Part shown: positions 7,123 through 15,935 of the stretch, in pieces
Numbering within the stretch: the stretch's first letter is position 1
How the letters are laid out: each line of letters begins with the position of its first letter
Assembly: GCF_006175985.1 (NCBI RefSeq)
Contig: NZ_SRSH01000023.1
Coordinates: 1-64,000 of the forward strand
Reading direction: 5' to 3'
Origin: Methylotetracoccus oryzae
Lineage (GTDB): Bacteria; Pseudomonadota; Gammaproteobacteria; Methylococcales; Methylococcaceae
DNA length: 64,000 bases
Translations under genes and position numbers: made by a program
Notes under the pieces: generated by a model
Seen by the model: the letters and a program-made list of their open reading frames with translations, nothing else
Databases searched by the model: none
Told to the model about the DNA's origin: nothing

Positions 7123-8294
7123 GCGCGGTGAACGCACAACAGCTACTTCCAGGCGTCGGTCAGCACCGCATCGTAGTGCTGCTGATCGACGACCAGAAGA
7201 TCATCGGCGAGGCGGTGCGCCGTCTGCTCCGCGATGAAGCCGACATCGAGTTCCACTTCTGTAACGAGCCTGCCAACGCCATCGCGGAAGCCGAGAGACT
7301 CAGCCCGACGCTGATCCTTCAGGATCTGGTCATGCCCGACGTGGACGGGCTCGAACTGGTCGCGGCCTTCCGCCGGCATCCGGCCACACAGCGAGTCCCC
7401 TTGATCGTGTTGTCGAGCACCGAGGACCCGAAGCGGAAGGCCGAGGCCTTCGCCCTCGGCGCCAACGATTACCTCGTCAAGCTACCCGACCGCATCGAGC
7501 TGATCGCCCGCATCCGCTATCACTCCAGTGCCTATGTCGCCCATCTGGAGCGCGACGCGGCGTTCCGGACACTGACCGCGGAACTGGCCGAAGCCGCCGA
7601 CTATGTGCGTTCGCAGCTGCCGCAGCCGCTCGACGGGCCGATCCGTAGCGCCTGGGAATTCATTCCCTGCACGGCACTGGGCGGCGATACCTTCGGCCAT
7701 TTCGATATCGATCCCGAGCACTTCGCCGTGTTTCTGCTCGACGTGTGCGGACATGGCGTGGGCACGGCGCTGTTGTCGCTGTCGGTCATGAACGCGCTGG
7801 TCCGGCAGACGCTGCCGGCCGTCGACTACCGCGACCCCGCGGCCGTGCTTGGGGCGCTGAACGACCTATATGCGATGGAGCGGCACAACAATCTGTATTT
7901 CACGCTGTGGTATGGGGTGTGGCACCGTCCATCCCGTCGGATGACTTACTGCGTTGCCGGGCATCCGCCCGCGATACTCGTGACGCCGGACGGCAACACG
8001 ACGGAATTGAGACTTCCCTCGGTACCGGTCGGCGTGGCTGCCGACTTCCCGTATGCCACGGCCGAGACGGCGATACCCGATGGCGCGCGGCTGTACCTGT
8101 TCAGCGACGGCGTCTACGAGGTCACACGCCCTGGCGGCGAAGCCTATACCTTCAGCGAATTCGTGGGTCATCTCGCGACGCCGGCGGCATCCCCCGGCCA
8201 CAAGCCGCGCGAGACCGTCGCATTGATGCGCAGACTCCAGGGCCACGACGACTTCGACGACGACGTCTCGCTGCTGGAGCTGCATTTCGAATGA
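7119..8294 (+). CDS. Response regulator with WspR-like receiver and PP2C/SpoIIE phosphatase output
   Basis: 391 residues. The receiver (about 17-135) has acceptor Asp69 in LILQDLVMPDVDGL and, further on, GANDYLVKLPDRIEL and ARIRYHSSAY. From memory of the family these stretches closely resemble the WspR receiver. Where WspR carries GGDEF, this protein has a PP2C/SpoIIE-type Ser/Thr phosphatase (about 165-391) with metal-site motifs LGGDTFGHF, LLDVCGHGVG, VAGHPP, LFSDGVYEV and DDDVSLLEL. Such phosphatases usually dephosphorylate STAS anti-sigma-factor antagonists; a STAS gene lies in the facing operon at 11687-12013. Phosphorylation by the CheA hybrid should control the phosphatase. It is the last gene of the operon and overlaps cheB by 4 bp. 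Confidence 0.9.
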   Translation: MSAVNAQQLLPGVGQHRIVVLLIDDQKIIGEAVRRLLRDEADIEFHFCNEPANAIAEAERLSPTLILQDLVMPDVDGLELVAAFRRHPATQRVPLIVLSSTEDPKRKAEAFALGANDYLVKLPDRIELIARIRYHSSAYVAHLERDAAFRTLTAELAEAADYVRSQLPQPLDGPIRSAWEFIPCTALGGDTFGHFDIDPEHFAVFLLDVCGHGVGTALLSLSVMNALVRQTLPAVDYRDPAAVLGALNDLYAMERHNNLYFTLWYGVWHRPSRRMTYCVAGHPPAILVTPDGNTTELRLPSVPVGVAADFPYATAETAIPDGARLYLFSDGVYEVTRPGGEAYTFSEFVGHLATPAASPGHKPRETVALMRRLQGHDDFDDDVSLLELHFE

Positions 8295-8297
8295 CAC

Positions 8298-8321
8298 GCC
8301 GCACCGGCGCCCCCGTGCGGC
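8298..8321. terminator. Hairpin between convergent operons
   Basis: GCCGCAC (8298-8304) and GTGCGGC (8315-8321) form a 7-bp GC stem within the 47-bp gap separating the stop of the phosphatase gene from the stop of the receptor gene. Placement suits a bidirectional transcription end; there is no T-tract, so termination is inferred. Confidence 0.4.
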
Positions 8322-8341
8322 ATTGACCGGGAACGCGTCCC

Positions 8342-10384
8342 TCAGATCTTGAAGATCGCGATCTCGCGGCGCAACTCGGCGATCGCGGACTCGAGCTGAC
8401 GCGTCGCGCGATTGGTTTCTTCCAGCGCATCGACCGACGAACGCGCGCTTTCGGTCAGCGCGACCATCGCGTCGCGGATCTGCCTCGCCCCCGCCGACTG
8501 CGACTGCATGCCCTCGTGCACGCTGTCGAAGCGCGGCTTCAGGGTTTCCACCTGCTCGATGATGCGCGCGAACTGGAAGCTGAGCCGCCGGGTCTCCTCG
8601 ACACCCTGTCGGACATGCTCGTTGAACTTGTCCATCTCCATGACGCCGCCGGCGACGGCCGACTGCATTTCCTTGACCATCTGCTCGATGTCCAGCGTCG
8701 CGACGGCGGTCTGATCGGCCAGACGCCGGATCTCGCGCGCGACGACCGCAAAGCCTCTACCGTACTCACCGGCTTTCTCGGCCTCGATCGACGCATTCAG
8801 CGACAGCAGGTTCGTCTGGTCCGCGATCCGCGTGATCGTGGTGGTGACCCCACCGATATCGCCAGCGCGGTCGCTGATCGCACCGAGCTTGTCGGCGATC
8901 GATCCGGTCGCATCGACCAGGGTGCGCATGACCTGTTCCATATCGGTCAATTCGCTGCGGCCGGAGTTCGCAAACTCCGCCGTTTCGTTGGCTACCTGAG
9001 TCACATCGTCCATGGTGCGAAGCAATTCCTCGGCCGTTGCGGAGATTTCCTTCGACGCGGCCGCGATCTCGTTCGTGGTGGCGCCAAGGTTCGACACCTC
9101 CTCGCCCTGGGCCTTTGTCATCACCGCCAGTGAATTCGAGGTCGAGACGAGATCGATGGTGGATTTCTGCACCTGCCCGACCAGCGAGTTCAGGTAGGCG
9201 GTCATGCGACCCAGCGCCCTGAGCATCTTGCCCGTCTCGCCACGTCCCGCATCGGCATGGAAATCCGGGGGCAGCGTCAGATCACCGCTGGCGATCGTTT
9301 CCGCCGTCTGGACCGCCTTGGCGATGGGTCGCGAAATGGAGCGCGCGACGACATAGGCGGCCCACAGCGTCGGCAACAGCACCAAGCCCATCAGGGCCAG
9401 CGTGATGCGGCGCTGGTCATAGACGAGTTCCATGACCTCCTCGAGGTCTACGTCCACGGACAACCCCCAGCGAAACGACGGCAGGTAAGTCCAGGCTGCG
9501 GCGACCTGCTGTCCCCCGATGCCCGTGATTTCCCCGAAGCCCCGATCACCGAGCACCGCACGCTGGATGCCATTGCCGGTCGGTCCGTTCATCGGCACGG
9601 CAGTCTTGAAGGCGGCATCGGGGTTGTTGCGCAAGGGCACGATCACGCGAACCTTGTCCTGGTCCAGATAGCCGATGATGGTCTGACCGGAGTCACCCAG
9701 GCTGGTGTTGTCCAGCAGCATTCCGAAAATGTCCTGGGTATTCAACTGCAGGGCCAGCATCGCCACCATCACGCCCTGGGGATCGAACAGCGGCGCAGCC
9801 AGGAAGCCCAGCGGCTTGTCGGTTCCGGGATACAGCGCAAAATCGGAAATGTCGGCATCGAGCAAGGTGGCGGACCGACTGACCACCTTCGCCAGCGCGG
9901 AAGCCCGCAGTGGCCCCTGAAACAGGTTACCGCCCAGACTCAGCAACGGCCGCGTCTCGAACAGCATGTCGCCATCAGGGGCGAACACCATCAGGTTCGC
10001 AAAGCCCAGGTTCTCGGTGAAGGCATTGATCAGCGGGCGGATGCGACCCTCGGTCTCGGCGATCTCCCGGGCATAGCGGACCGGCTCCTTGCGGTAGCGC
10101 TGCATGTCGACGACGGCCACGGACAGACGCTGGATGCGACCCAGCACATTGGCCGCGCGGACCCGCTCGTAGGCATAGGTCTCGGCTTGCTCAGCCTTGT
10201 CGACCGCAAGGTGAAGCAACTCGGTGCGTACCTTCTCGCGCAGGGTATCGCCCGACAGCTTGTCGGTCGCCAGCATCAGCAACAGCGTCGGCACGAAGGC
10301 CATCACCACGAACCAGAACAGGATCTTCGCGGCGATGCCACGGTGCGGCAACTTCAACCCGAAGGATTTCCAGTCCATGCTCAC
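8342..10384 (-). CDS. Methyl-accepting chemotaxis receptor, WspA-like
   Basis: 680 residues. TM1 is at about 19-40, followed by a large periplasmic ligand domain (about 41-325, Cache-like pattern with [14 protein letters not shown] and the later [19 protein letters not shown]), TM2 at about 327-348, HAMP, and a signalling coiled coil. The conserved tip region [18 protein letters not shown] and the following [18 protein letters not shown] match the WspA class. The start is GTG at 10384, in a GTGA overlap with the stop of the binding-protein gene; ATG two codons later is an alternative. The coupling suggests that receptor and binding protein form one sensor. It converges on the Wsp-like operon, which otherwise lacks a receptor, so it is the obvious input, though other receptors elsewhere are not excluded. 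Confidence 0.9.
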   Translation of the reverse strand: MSMDWKSFGLKLPHRGIAAKILFWFVVMAFVPTLLLMLATDKLSGDTLREKVRTELLHLAVDKAEQAETYAYERVRAANVLGRIQRLSVAVVDMQRYRKEPVRYAREIAETEGRIRPLINAFTENLGFANLMVFAPDGDMLFETRPLLSLGGNLFQGPLRASALAKVVSRSATLLDADISDFALYPGTDKPLGFLAAPLFDPQGVMVAMLALQLNTQDIFGMLLDNTSLGDSGQTIIGYLDQDKVRVIVPLRNNPDAAFKTAVPMNGPTGNGIQRAVLGDRGFGEITGIGGQQVAAAWTYLPSFRWGLSVDVDLEEVMELVYDQRRITLALMGLVLLPTLWAAYVVARSISRPIAKAVQTAETIASGDLTLPPDFHADAGRGETGKMLRALGRMTAYLNSLVGQVQKSTIDLVSTSNSLAVMTKAQGEEVSNLGATTNEIAAASKEISATAEELLRTMDDVTQVANETAEFANSGRSELTDMEQVMRTLVDATGSIADKLGAISDRAGDIGGVTTTITRIADQTNLLSLNASIEAEKAGEYGRGFAVVAREIRRLADQTAVATLDIEQMVKEMQSAVAGGVMEMDKFNEHVRQGVEETRRLSFQFARIIEQVETLKPRFDSVHEGMQSQSAGARQIRDAMVALTESARSSVDALEETNRATRQLESAIAELRREIAIFKI

Positions 10385-11658
10385 CTCGGCGTCCTGACCG
10401 GCGGCACCGGGTTGGCCCAGCTATTGCCCCAGCCCTTGTAGAGTTGCAACAGGAAGCTGTCCCAGTCCATACGGCTCCGGGTGCGCGGATAGGGAACGGG
10501 CCGGATCGGGTGCTCCGCCGACCAGACGATGTCGATCTGTCCATCCGGGCGGATCTGTCCTACGTGGAACGAGCGCCAGGTGTGACGCGTCGCCGCATCG
10601 ACGGTCACGACACCTTCCGGCGCATCGATGCTCTCGCCAAGAATCAGCTCACTGACTTGCTGCACATCGGGGACACCCGCCTGTTCGACGGCCTTGGCCC
10701 ACAGCAACACGCTGAAGTACGCTGTTTCTACGACATCGCTGGTGACCCGTTCACTGCCATAGCGCGCCCGGAAACGCTGCACGAAGGCCTGGTTCTCGGG
10801 GCGGCGTAGCGACTGAAAGTAGCTCCATGCCGAGTAGTGCCCGGCCACATCGAGCGCATTCAGCGCGCGCAGCTCCGATTCGCCGATCGACAGCGACACC
10901 ACCGGCGTCTCGCGGGCATCCAGACCGGCCTGGCGCAGCCCCCGATAGAACGCGAAATTCGAATCGCCGACGACCGTGCTGATGACCACGTCCGGCTTGG
11001 TGGCACGGATGCGCGCAACGGTATCGTCGACGTCCTGACTGCCGAAGAACACGTATTCCTCGCCCACGATCTCGCCACGCAAGGCCGCAATCTGGTCACG
11101 GATGATCTCGTTCACACTGTGCGGCCAGACGTAATCCGAACCCACCAGGAAGACGCGGCGACCGAGGTTGTCCAGGCTCCATTTCAGTGCGGGAAAGATC
11201 TGCTGATTGGGTGCGGCGCCGGTGTAGACGATGTTCGGAGAGACCTCGAGCCCTTCGTAGGCCATCGGATAGATCAACAGGTGCCCGGTCTGCTCGACCA
11301 CGGTCTTCACATGCTTGCGGCAGGCGGAAGTCCAGCACCCGATGATGGCGCTGACATCCTCCGTGTTGATCAGCCGTTCCGCCTCGCGGGCAAAGGTCGG
11401 CCAGTCGGAGGCCCCGTCGGCGACCACGGCTTCCAGCGGTCGCCCAAGGAGGCCACCGGCCGCATTGATCTGCTCTATCGCGAGCAGCTCGGCATCGACC
11501 AGCGGCTTTTCGCTGATGGCCATCGGGCCGGTCAGCGAGTGCAGGACACCCAGGCGGATCGGCTTCGGCGGGTGAAACAGCCGGTCGCGGTTAAGGACGG
11601 CCAGCACGCCCAGCGCCAGGAGGACGACGACGGCGATGGTCAGAATTTTCCTTTTCAA
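10381..11658 (-). CDS. Membrane-anchored urea/amide-type ABC solute-binding protein
   Basis: 425 residues from a TTG start at 11658 with GAGGGA just upstream. This start avoids a 71-bp overlap with the STAS gene that a longer frame would need. One N-terminal hydrophobic segment (about 5-24, [17 protein letters not shown]) without a lipobox suggests an uncleaved anchor. The rest is a type I periplasmic binding fold of the UrtA/FmdD group: [55 protein letters not shown] and [11 protein letters not shown]. That group binds urea or short amides. No ABC permease or ATPase gene is nearby; the gene overlaps the receptor gene, so a sensory rather than transport role is likely. Confidence 0.82.
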   Translation of the reverse strand: MKRKILTIAVVVLLALGVLAVLNRDRLFHPPKPIRLGVLHSLTGPMAISEKPLVDAELLAIEQINAAGGLLGRPLEAVVADGASDWPTFAREAERLINTEDVSAIIGCWTSACRKHVKTVVEQTGHLLIYPMAYEGLEVSPNIVYTGAAPNQQIFPALKWSLDNLGRRVFLVGSDYVWPHSVNEIIRDQIAALRGEIVGEEYVFFGSQDVDDTVARIRATKPDVVISTVVGDSNFAFYRGLRQAGLDARETPVVSLSIGESELRALNALDVAGHYSAWSYFQSLRRPENQAFVQRFRARYGSERVTSDVVETAYFSVLLWAKAVEQAGVPDVQQVSELILGESIDAPEGVVTVDAATRHTWRSFHVGQIRPDGQIDIVWSAEHPIRPVPYPRTRSRMDWDSFLLQLYKGWGNSWANPVPPVRTPR

Positions 11659-11686
11659 CGGAGTCCCTCGTCGTTCTCTCGCGGAC

Positions 11687-12013
11687 CTAGATTGCCTCGT
11701 CGAGGGTCGGCAGAATCGTGAACAGCTGGCTGAAGCCGCTGATCTCGAACACCTCATGCACAGCCCCGGTAATGCCGCAGAGCTTCAGCGAGCCGCCGAC
11801 GGCGGTGATTTGTTTCGCCATCAGCAGGAACACCCGCAGTCCGGCGCTGCTGATATAGATCAGCGGCGTGCAGTCGAGGATCAGATGGTGGTGGCCAGCG
11901 GCGATCCAGGCGGACGCTCGCTCCTCCAGCGTTTTCGATGCGACCGCGTCGATACGGCCGCTCAAGGTAGCGATGAGCAGATCGCCTTGTGTGTTCGATG
12001 AGATTTCAAGCAT
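11687..12013 (-). CDS. STAS-domain protein (anti-sigma factor antagonist type)
   Basis: 108 residues, a single STAS fold with the phosphorylation loop IYISSAGLRVF; Ser55/Ser56 are the candidate target, Ser56 by analogy with SpoIIAA. Such proteins bind an RsbW-type kinase when unphosphorylated and are reset by a PP2C phosphatase. The gene lies between the permease-kinase fusion (39 bp upstream) and the binding-protein gene (28 bp downstream), and the REC-PP2C phosphatase is encoded in the facing operon. The fold call is firm; its partners are inferred from context. Confidence 0.9.
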   Translation of the reverse strand: MLEISSNTQGDLLIATLSGRIDAVASKTLEERASAWIAAGHHHLILDCTPLIYISSAGLRVFLLMAKQITAVGGSLKLCGITGAVHEVFEISGFSQLFTILPTLDEAI

Positions 12014-12052
12014 ATCCTTCGTATCCTCGGGCGACTCTAGCGACGCCCTTCG

Positions 12053-13780
12053 TCAATCGGTAAATGTCAGCGTCAGCTCGGCCCGGCCGTCCTCATCATC
12101 CCAGGTCTGTACGCTATCGGCCAGCCGGCGCAACAGATAACCCGCCATCCGGAGCACCGCCGTCTCGTCGGCGATCATCTCTTCCTGAGTCGGCCGATGG
12201 GACTCGACCGGAACGGCGCGCCCCCGATAGCGGGCGATCACGGTAAACGTGAACTCGTCGAATACCGTTTCCAGCTCGATCGGCGTCGTGTCGGACTCGT
12301 CCCGACCCGCCAGATCGTTGTCGGCGAGGATCTCGAACGCCTGCCAGGTCGCGTATTCGGCGCGCCGGACCACGCCGGGCCGAGCGCCCCAACTCCGTCC
12401 CTGTCGTTCCAGAAATTCGATGACCTCGTCCATCGAGGAGTGGTGCGCGTCGAAGGTCTCGCGGCGACGCGTGCGGGCACCGATACGGAACAGCGCCGAC
12501 AGCAAGGTTGCCACCGTCACACCCAGGGCGACGCTGGACATCGAGATCGGATGCAGCGACGCGGGAACCTCCCGGTCATAAAAATGGCGCAAGGGCTCGT
12601 GACTGAGGCCGAAGGTCAACGCCAGGCCCACGACCAGGATCTTTCGATTATCGAGCATGCGCGACGCGATCATCTGCATGCCGGCCATGATCGTGAAAGC
12701 CGACAGGAAAATTGCCGCCGCGCCGATGACGGGCACCGGCACCAGCAACCACAGGAAGATGACCTTTGGACTGAACGCAAAAAGGATCATCGTGGCCCCC
12801 AGCCAGTAGGCCGGGATGCGGCTGGTACAGCCGGTCGCGGCCGCCAGGCCGACCGCCCCGCCACTTGAGGTCAGCGGCAGCGAGTTGCACAGGGCCGCGA
12901 ACAGGTTCGCGACGCCCTCCGCGCGAATGCCGCGACAGACCTGGTGCATGTCCGGCCGCTTCCAGTCGGCGTCGTTGAAGCGCTGAGCCGCCGCCAGCGC
13001 GCCAAAGCCGTGCAGCGACAGCGCCAGTCCGACCACCACGAATGCCGGCACGAGTTCCGGATCGAACTTCCAGCCGAACGCCGGCAGATGAGGCCGCATG
13101 AACAGCGCCGCATCCGCCAATTGTTGGAGATCGGCAGGAACCAAACCCGCGATGGCCCAGTTGGACAGAAAGCCGACGACCAGTCCCACCATCGCCGAGA
13201 ACATCCGCAAGCGGCCCGCAGACCAGACGTTGCAGGCGATCATGGTGCCGAGGCTCAGGACGGCGACGAGCCCGTCGTGAGCCATCGCGACTGACGGCGT
13301 GTCGATGCCGACCGCCAGCTTCAGCCCGCTGAAGCCGAGCCCGATGCCGATCAGCGTCACGGCGACGCCGGCCACTTCCACCGAGAAAATGCCGCGCGCG
13401 CGGCGGAAGAGCTCGCCGAAAAGGAGTTGCGCCAGCCCCAGAACGCTGACCATGCCGAAGGCCAGTTCCAGCCCGCCGGCGGCAGACGCCATGCCGATGG
13501 CCGGGAACGTCGACGACGTGACCTGCAGCGGGCAAAAATAACCGGAGCCGACCCCTAGCCGACCCGCCGCCTGGATGACCACCCCGACCCCGGACACCAG
13601 CAGCGTCGCGGCCATCAGATGGTGAAATGCCCCGGACTCCAGGTGCAACGTCCGGCCGAACAACGGCGAAATGACCAGATAGACCCCGAGGAATGAGATT
13701 TGCTGGACGGCGATGAACAGGGAAATGTGGCGTGGGGGGAAGTCATCCAGACCGTACTGTATGGTCTCGGGTCGGCGCAT
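12053..13780 (-). CDS. NCS2-family nucleobase permease fused to a C-terminal RsbW-like (HATPase) domain
   Basis: 575 residues. Residues 1 to about 430 are a polytopic NCS2 (xanthine/uracil permease) domain, with the family's late TG..SR signature in AAATGCTSRIP. The TM1 motif that is normally QH reads QQ (Gln26-Gln27, AVQQISFLG) and the usual N-x-G-V motif is altered (NSLPLTSSGGAVG), so this is a divergent branch. The last 130 residues are soluble, beginning DEVIEFLERQGRSWGARP; the pattern FDEFTFTVIARYRG, then an Asp/Glu-rich stretch, then AGYLLRRLADSVQTW resembles a degenerate RsbW/SpoIIAB-type ATPase. A canonical Bergerat Asn and DxGxG box were not found. The adjacent STAS gene supports a partner-switch role. 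12 bp after the carbonic anhydrase gene. Confidence 0.78.
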   Translation of the reverse strand: MRRPETIQYGLDDFPPRHISLFIAVQQISFLGVYLVISPLFGRTLHLESGAFHHLMAATLLVSGVGVVIQAAGRLGVGSGYFCPLQVTSSTFPAIGMASAAGGLELAFGMVSVLGLAQLLFGELFRRARGIFSVEVAGVAVTLIGIGLGFSGLKLAVGIDTPSVAMAHDGLVAVLSLGTMIACNVWSAGRLRMFSAMVGLVVGFLSNWAIAGLVPADLQQLADAALFMRPHLPAFGWKFDPELVPAFVVVGLALSLHGFGALAAAQRFNDADWKRPDMHQVCRGIRAEGVANLFAALCNSLPLTSSGGAVGLAAATGCTSRIPAYWLGATMILFAFSPKVIFLWLLVPVPVIGAAAIFLSAFTIMAGMQMIASRMLDNRKILVVGLALTFGLSHEPLRHFYDREVPASLHPISMSSVALGVTVATLLSALFRIGARTRRRETFDAHHSSMDEVIEFLERQGRSWGARPGVVRRAEYATWQAFEILADNDLAGRDESDTTPIELETVFDEFTFTVIARYRGRAVPVESHRPTQEEMIADETAVLRMAGYLLRRLADSVQTWDDEDGRAELTLTFTD

Positions 13781-13792
13781 CCGCAGCAGTCC

Positions 13793-14494
13793 TCAGTCGC
13801 CGGAAGGAAGAAACACGCGGTTCTCGATGTCGGTCGCCCACAGGTCGCCGGATTCGAGGTCGAACCACCAGCCATGCAAGTTCAATCGACCGTCGTCGAC
13901 GGCCACTTTCAGCCAGGGATAGGACAACAGGTTGCGCAACGAACCCTGGATCGCCGCGCGTTCCACCAGGTAGGGATGCCCCTTGAGGCTGTCGAGCGAA
14001 ACCGCCCGGACCCCTCCCCCACGCGCCGGGTCCGGCACATAATGACAACAGGCCTCGGTGGCCATCGACACCCAGTCCGCGATGAACTCGCGTTCGGGAC
14101 GCTCACCCGAGACAGTGTTCAGCAACGCCTTGATGCCGCCGCACTGGGCATGCCCCAGCACGATGACGTGCTGGACCCCTAAGTCCCGAACGGCATATTC
14201 GATGGCGGCACCGACACCATCGAGCACCGCGCCCGGACGATAGGGCGGGACGAGATTCGCGACATTGCGGACGACGAACAAATCGCCAGGCCCGGCTCCC
14301 ATCAGCAGCGCCGGATCGACGCGCGAGTCGCTGCACCCGATCAGCAACGCCGTCGGGTGCTGCCCTTCCTCGAGCAGCGTGCGCATGGTTTCCGGCTGCT
14401 CTTCGTAGAACCGGGTCTTGAAGCTCCGGATCGCGGCGCGGAAGCGCGCCAGCTGGCCATCTTCGCCGTGGGCCGTGATCGTGTCAGAGCTCAA
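13793..14494 (-). CDS. Beta-class carbonic anhydrase
   Basis: 233 residues. It interconverts CO2 and bicarbonate with a catalytic zinc. The zinc and catalytic residues are Cys54, Asp56 and Arg58 in GCSDSRVDP and His115 and Cys118 in LGHAQCGG. The only in-frame start upstream of the conserved part is a TTG at 14494 with a weak ribosome site, so the exact N-terminus is uncertain. It is the first gene of the operon carbonic anhydrase, permease-kinase, STAS, binding protein, receptor. A CO2/bicarbonate enzyme next to a urea/amide-type sensor and a purine-type permease suggests a link to nitrogen compounds whose breakdown releases CO2; that link is inference. Confidence 0.93.
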   Translation of the reverse strand: MSSDTITAHGEDGQLARFRAAIRSFKTRFYEEQPETMRTLLEEGQHPTALLIGCSDSRVDPALLMGAGPGDLFVVRNVANLVPPYRPGAVLDGVGAAIEYAVRDLGVQHVIVLGHAQCGGIKALLNTVSGERPEREFIADWVSMATEACCHYVPDPARGGGVRAVSLDSLKGHPYLVERAAIQGSLRNLLSYPWLKVAVDDGRLNLHGWWFDLESGDLWATDIENRVFLPSGD

Positions 14495-14729
14495 AGGGAT
14501 TTACTCACCGTTCCGGATTGGTAGTGCATCGCCAGGGTATGGGCATCAGGCGGCGATGGGCCGAGATTTGCCGCTCGTCACGCGGTCGCGTGGTCACCGG
14601 CAGGAGTTTAGCTAGTTTTTGCCGTTCTCGCGCGGGGTGTTCGGAAGAGAATCCGGGAATCGTCATCCCTCGCGACGCGGGCGGGAACAGAGCCTGCCCG
14701 GTCGCAACTCGCGAAGAACACTCGGCGCG

Positions 14730-15614
14730 CTAACGGGCGGGCGCTGGCACCGGCTTCCGGCTACCCAGGGCATGCACCAGCAGTGCGCCGAGGATCAGTG
14801 AGCTGCCGATCAGGATACGCGGCGTCAGCGGCTCATTGTTGGCGACATGTCCGACGATCAGCGCCAACACCGGAGAAACCAGCGAGATCAGCGCAACCCG
14901 CGTCGCACCCAGATGCTGCAGCACGTAGAAGTAGAGCGCGAAACCCAGCGTGGTCGCGACCATGCCGAGATACAGGATCGACAGCAGACTGTTCTGCGGC
15001 AAGACTTCCGGCCAGCGGCCGTCCAGCACGAGCCAGGTCATGAGGTACGCCGGCAGCGCCAGCATCAAGGATCCCGCAACCACGCCCAGCGCCGATACCC
15101 CGGCATCGATGCGCTTGATCCACACGGCACTCAATGACTGCAACAGGGAGGATAGCAGCACCCCGGCTATGCCCAGGACCGCGTCGTGGCCGAAATTCAT
15201 CGCCGACCCGAAAACCTGGTGCAGCCCGGCGATTCCCAGCAGGTAGGCAATGATTGGCAGGATGCCGAGACTGTGCTCGCCGAGAAATACGGCCGCGAGC
15301 ACGCCCGTCAGCAAGGGCGTGACACCGAACACGACCGAGATCCAGCCCGACGGAATAAACTGCGATGCCCAGTAGACGGCGAACATGGCACCGTAGATCT
15401 GCACTGCACCTGCGACGTAGGTCAATAACGCACGACGGTGCAGCGGCAGGGCTTGCCGTCGCAGGGCCAATAGCGCCAGCACGCACAGCGTGCCGATGGC
15501 CATGCGACTGGTGACGCCGAACACGAACCCGGGCCCTTCACCACTCCACTTGATGGCCAGCGGCGTCGTTGCCCACACCAAGATCACTGCCAGATAGGCA
15601 GCCGGTATTCTCAT
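14730..15614 (-). CDS. EamA/DMT-family transporter
   Basis: 294 residues from ATG at 15614; a longer frame upstream lacks membrane character and is not used. Two EamA repeats give about ten transmembrane helices, starting MRIPAAYLAVILVWATTPLA, with the second repeat near residue 150 (AVLGIAGVLLSSLLQSLSAVW). EamA proteins export amino acids, metabolites or drugs by exchange or proton coupling; the substrate here is unknown. It is 235 bp upstream of the carbonic anhydrase gene on the same strand and probably a separate transcription unit. Confidence 0.85.
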   Translation of the reverse strand: MRIPAAYLAVILVWATTPLAIKWSGEGPGFVFGVTSRMAIGTLCVLALLALRRQALPLHRRALLTYVAGAVQIYGAMFAVYWASQFIPSGWISVVFGVTPLLTGVLAAVFLGEHSLGILPIIAYLLGIAGLHQVFGSAMNFGHDAVLGIAGVLLSSLLQSLSAVWIKRIDAGVSALGVVAGSLMLALPAYLMTWLVLDGRWPEVLPQNSLLSILYLGMVATTLGFALYFYVLQHLGATRVALISLVSPVLALIVGHVANNEPLTPRILIGSSLILGALLVHALGSRKPVPAPAR

Positions 15615-15935
15615 CGCGTACCTAACACCCGAGAAGCGACGGGGCGAAGTTAACCCCTGACCGTCGCTGGCCGCGTCCGGCATGGAACACCCCCCACCAA
15701 ACAAAAATCACCAACCAGGCAACTTAAGACACAATTTCAAGCGAGATGACGTCAGACGACCCTCTCTCTTGAGATAAACCGCGGCAGCAGCGCGGGTTCG
15801 ACGCAGCGCCCATCTACGGGCCAGCTCAGGGCGCCAAATGACTTGCGGCAATCCCTCGCCCTGCCTTCCGAGACTGAGGATACCGGGTGGGAGAATTCGC
15901 CAGAGCGGCCCGGCGTCTGCTGGGAAATTCCCAAT
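15615..15935. other. 321-bp gene-free stretch
   Basis: No gene seen. The end near the glucosidase stop carries the small palindrome TGGGAA-A-TTCCCA (15921-15933), 2 nt beyond the stop codon. The 15690-15760 part is AT-richer and probably contains the promoter of the EamA gene, but no well-spaced hexamers could be assigned. Confidence 0.5.

Noticed and set aside
13793-14494. Carbonic anhydrase plus permease read as a SulP/carbonic anhydrase bicarbonate system
   Set aside because: STAS and carbonic anhydrase suggested SulP, but the permease has NCS2 features (TG..SR signature, purine permease layout), and its soluble tail is RsbW-like rather than STAS.
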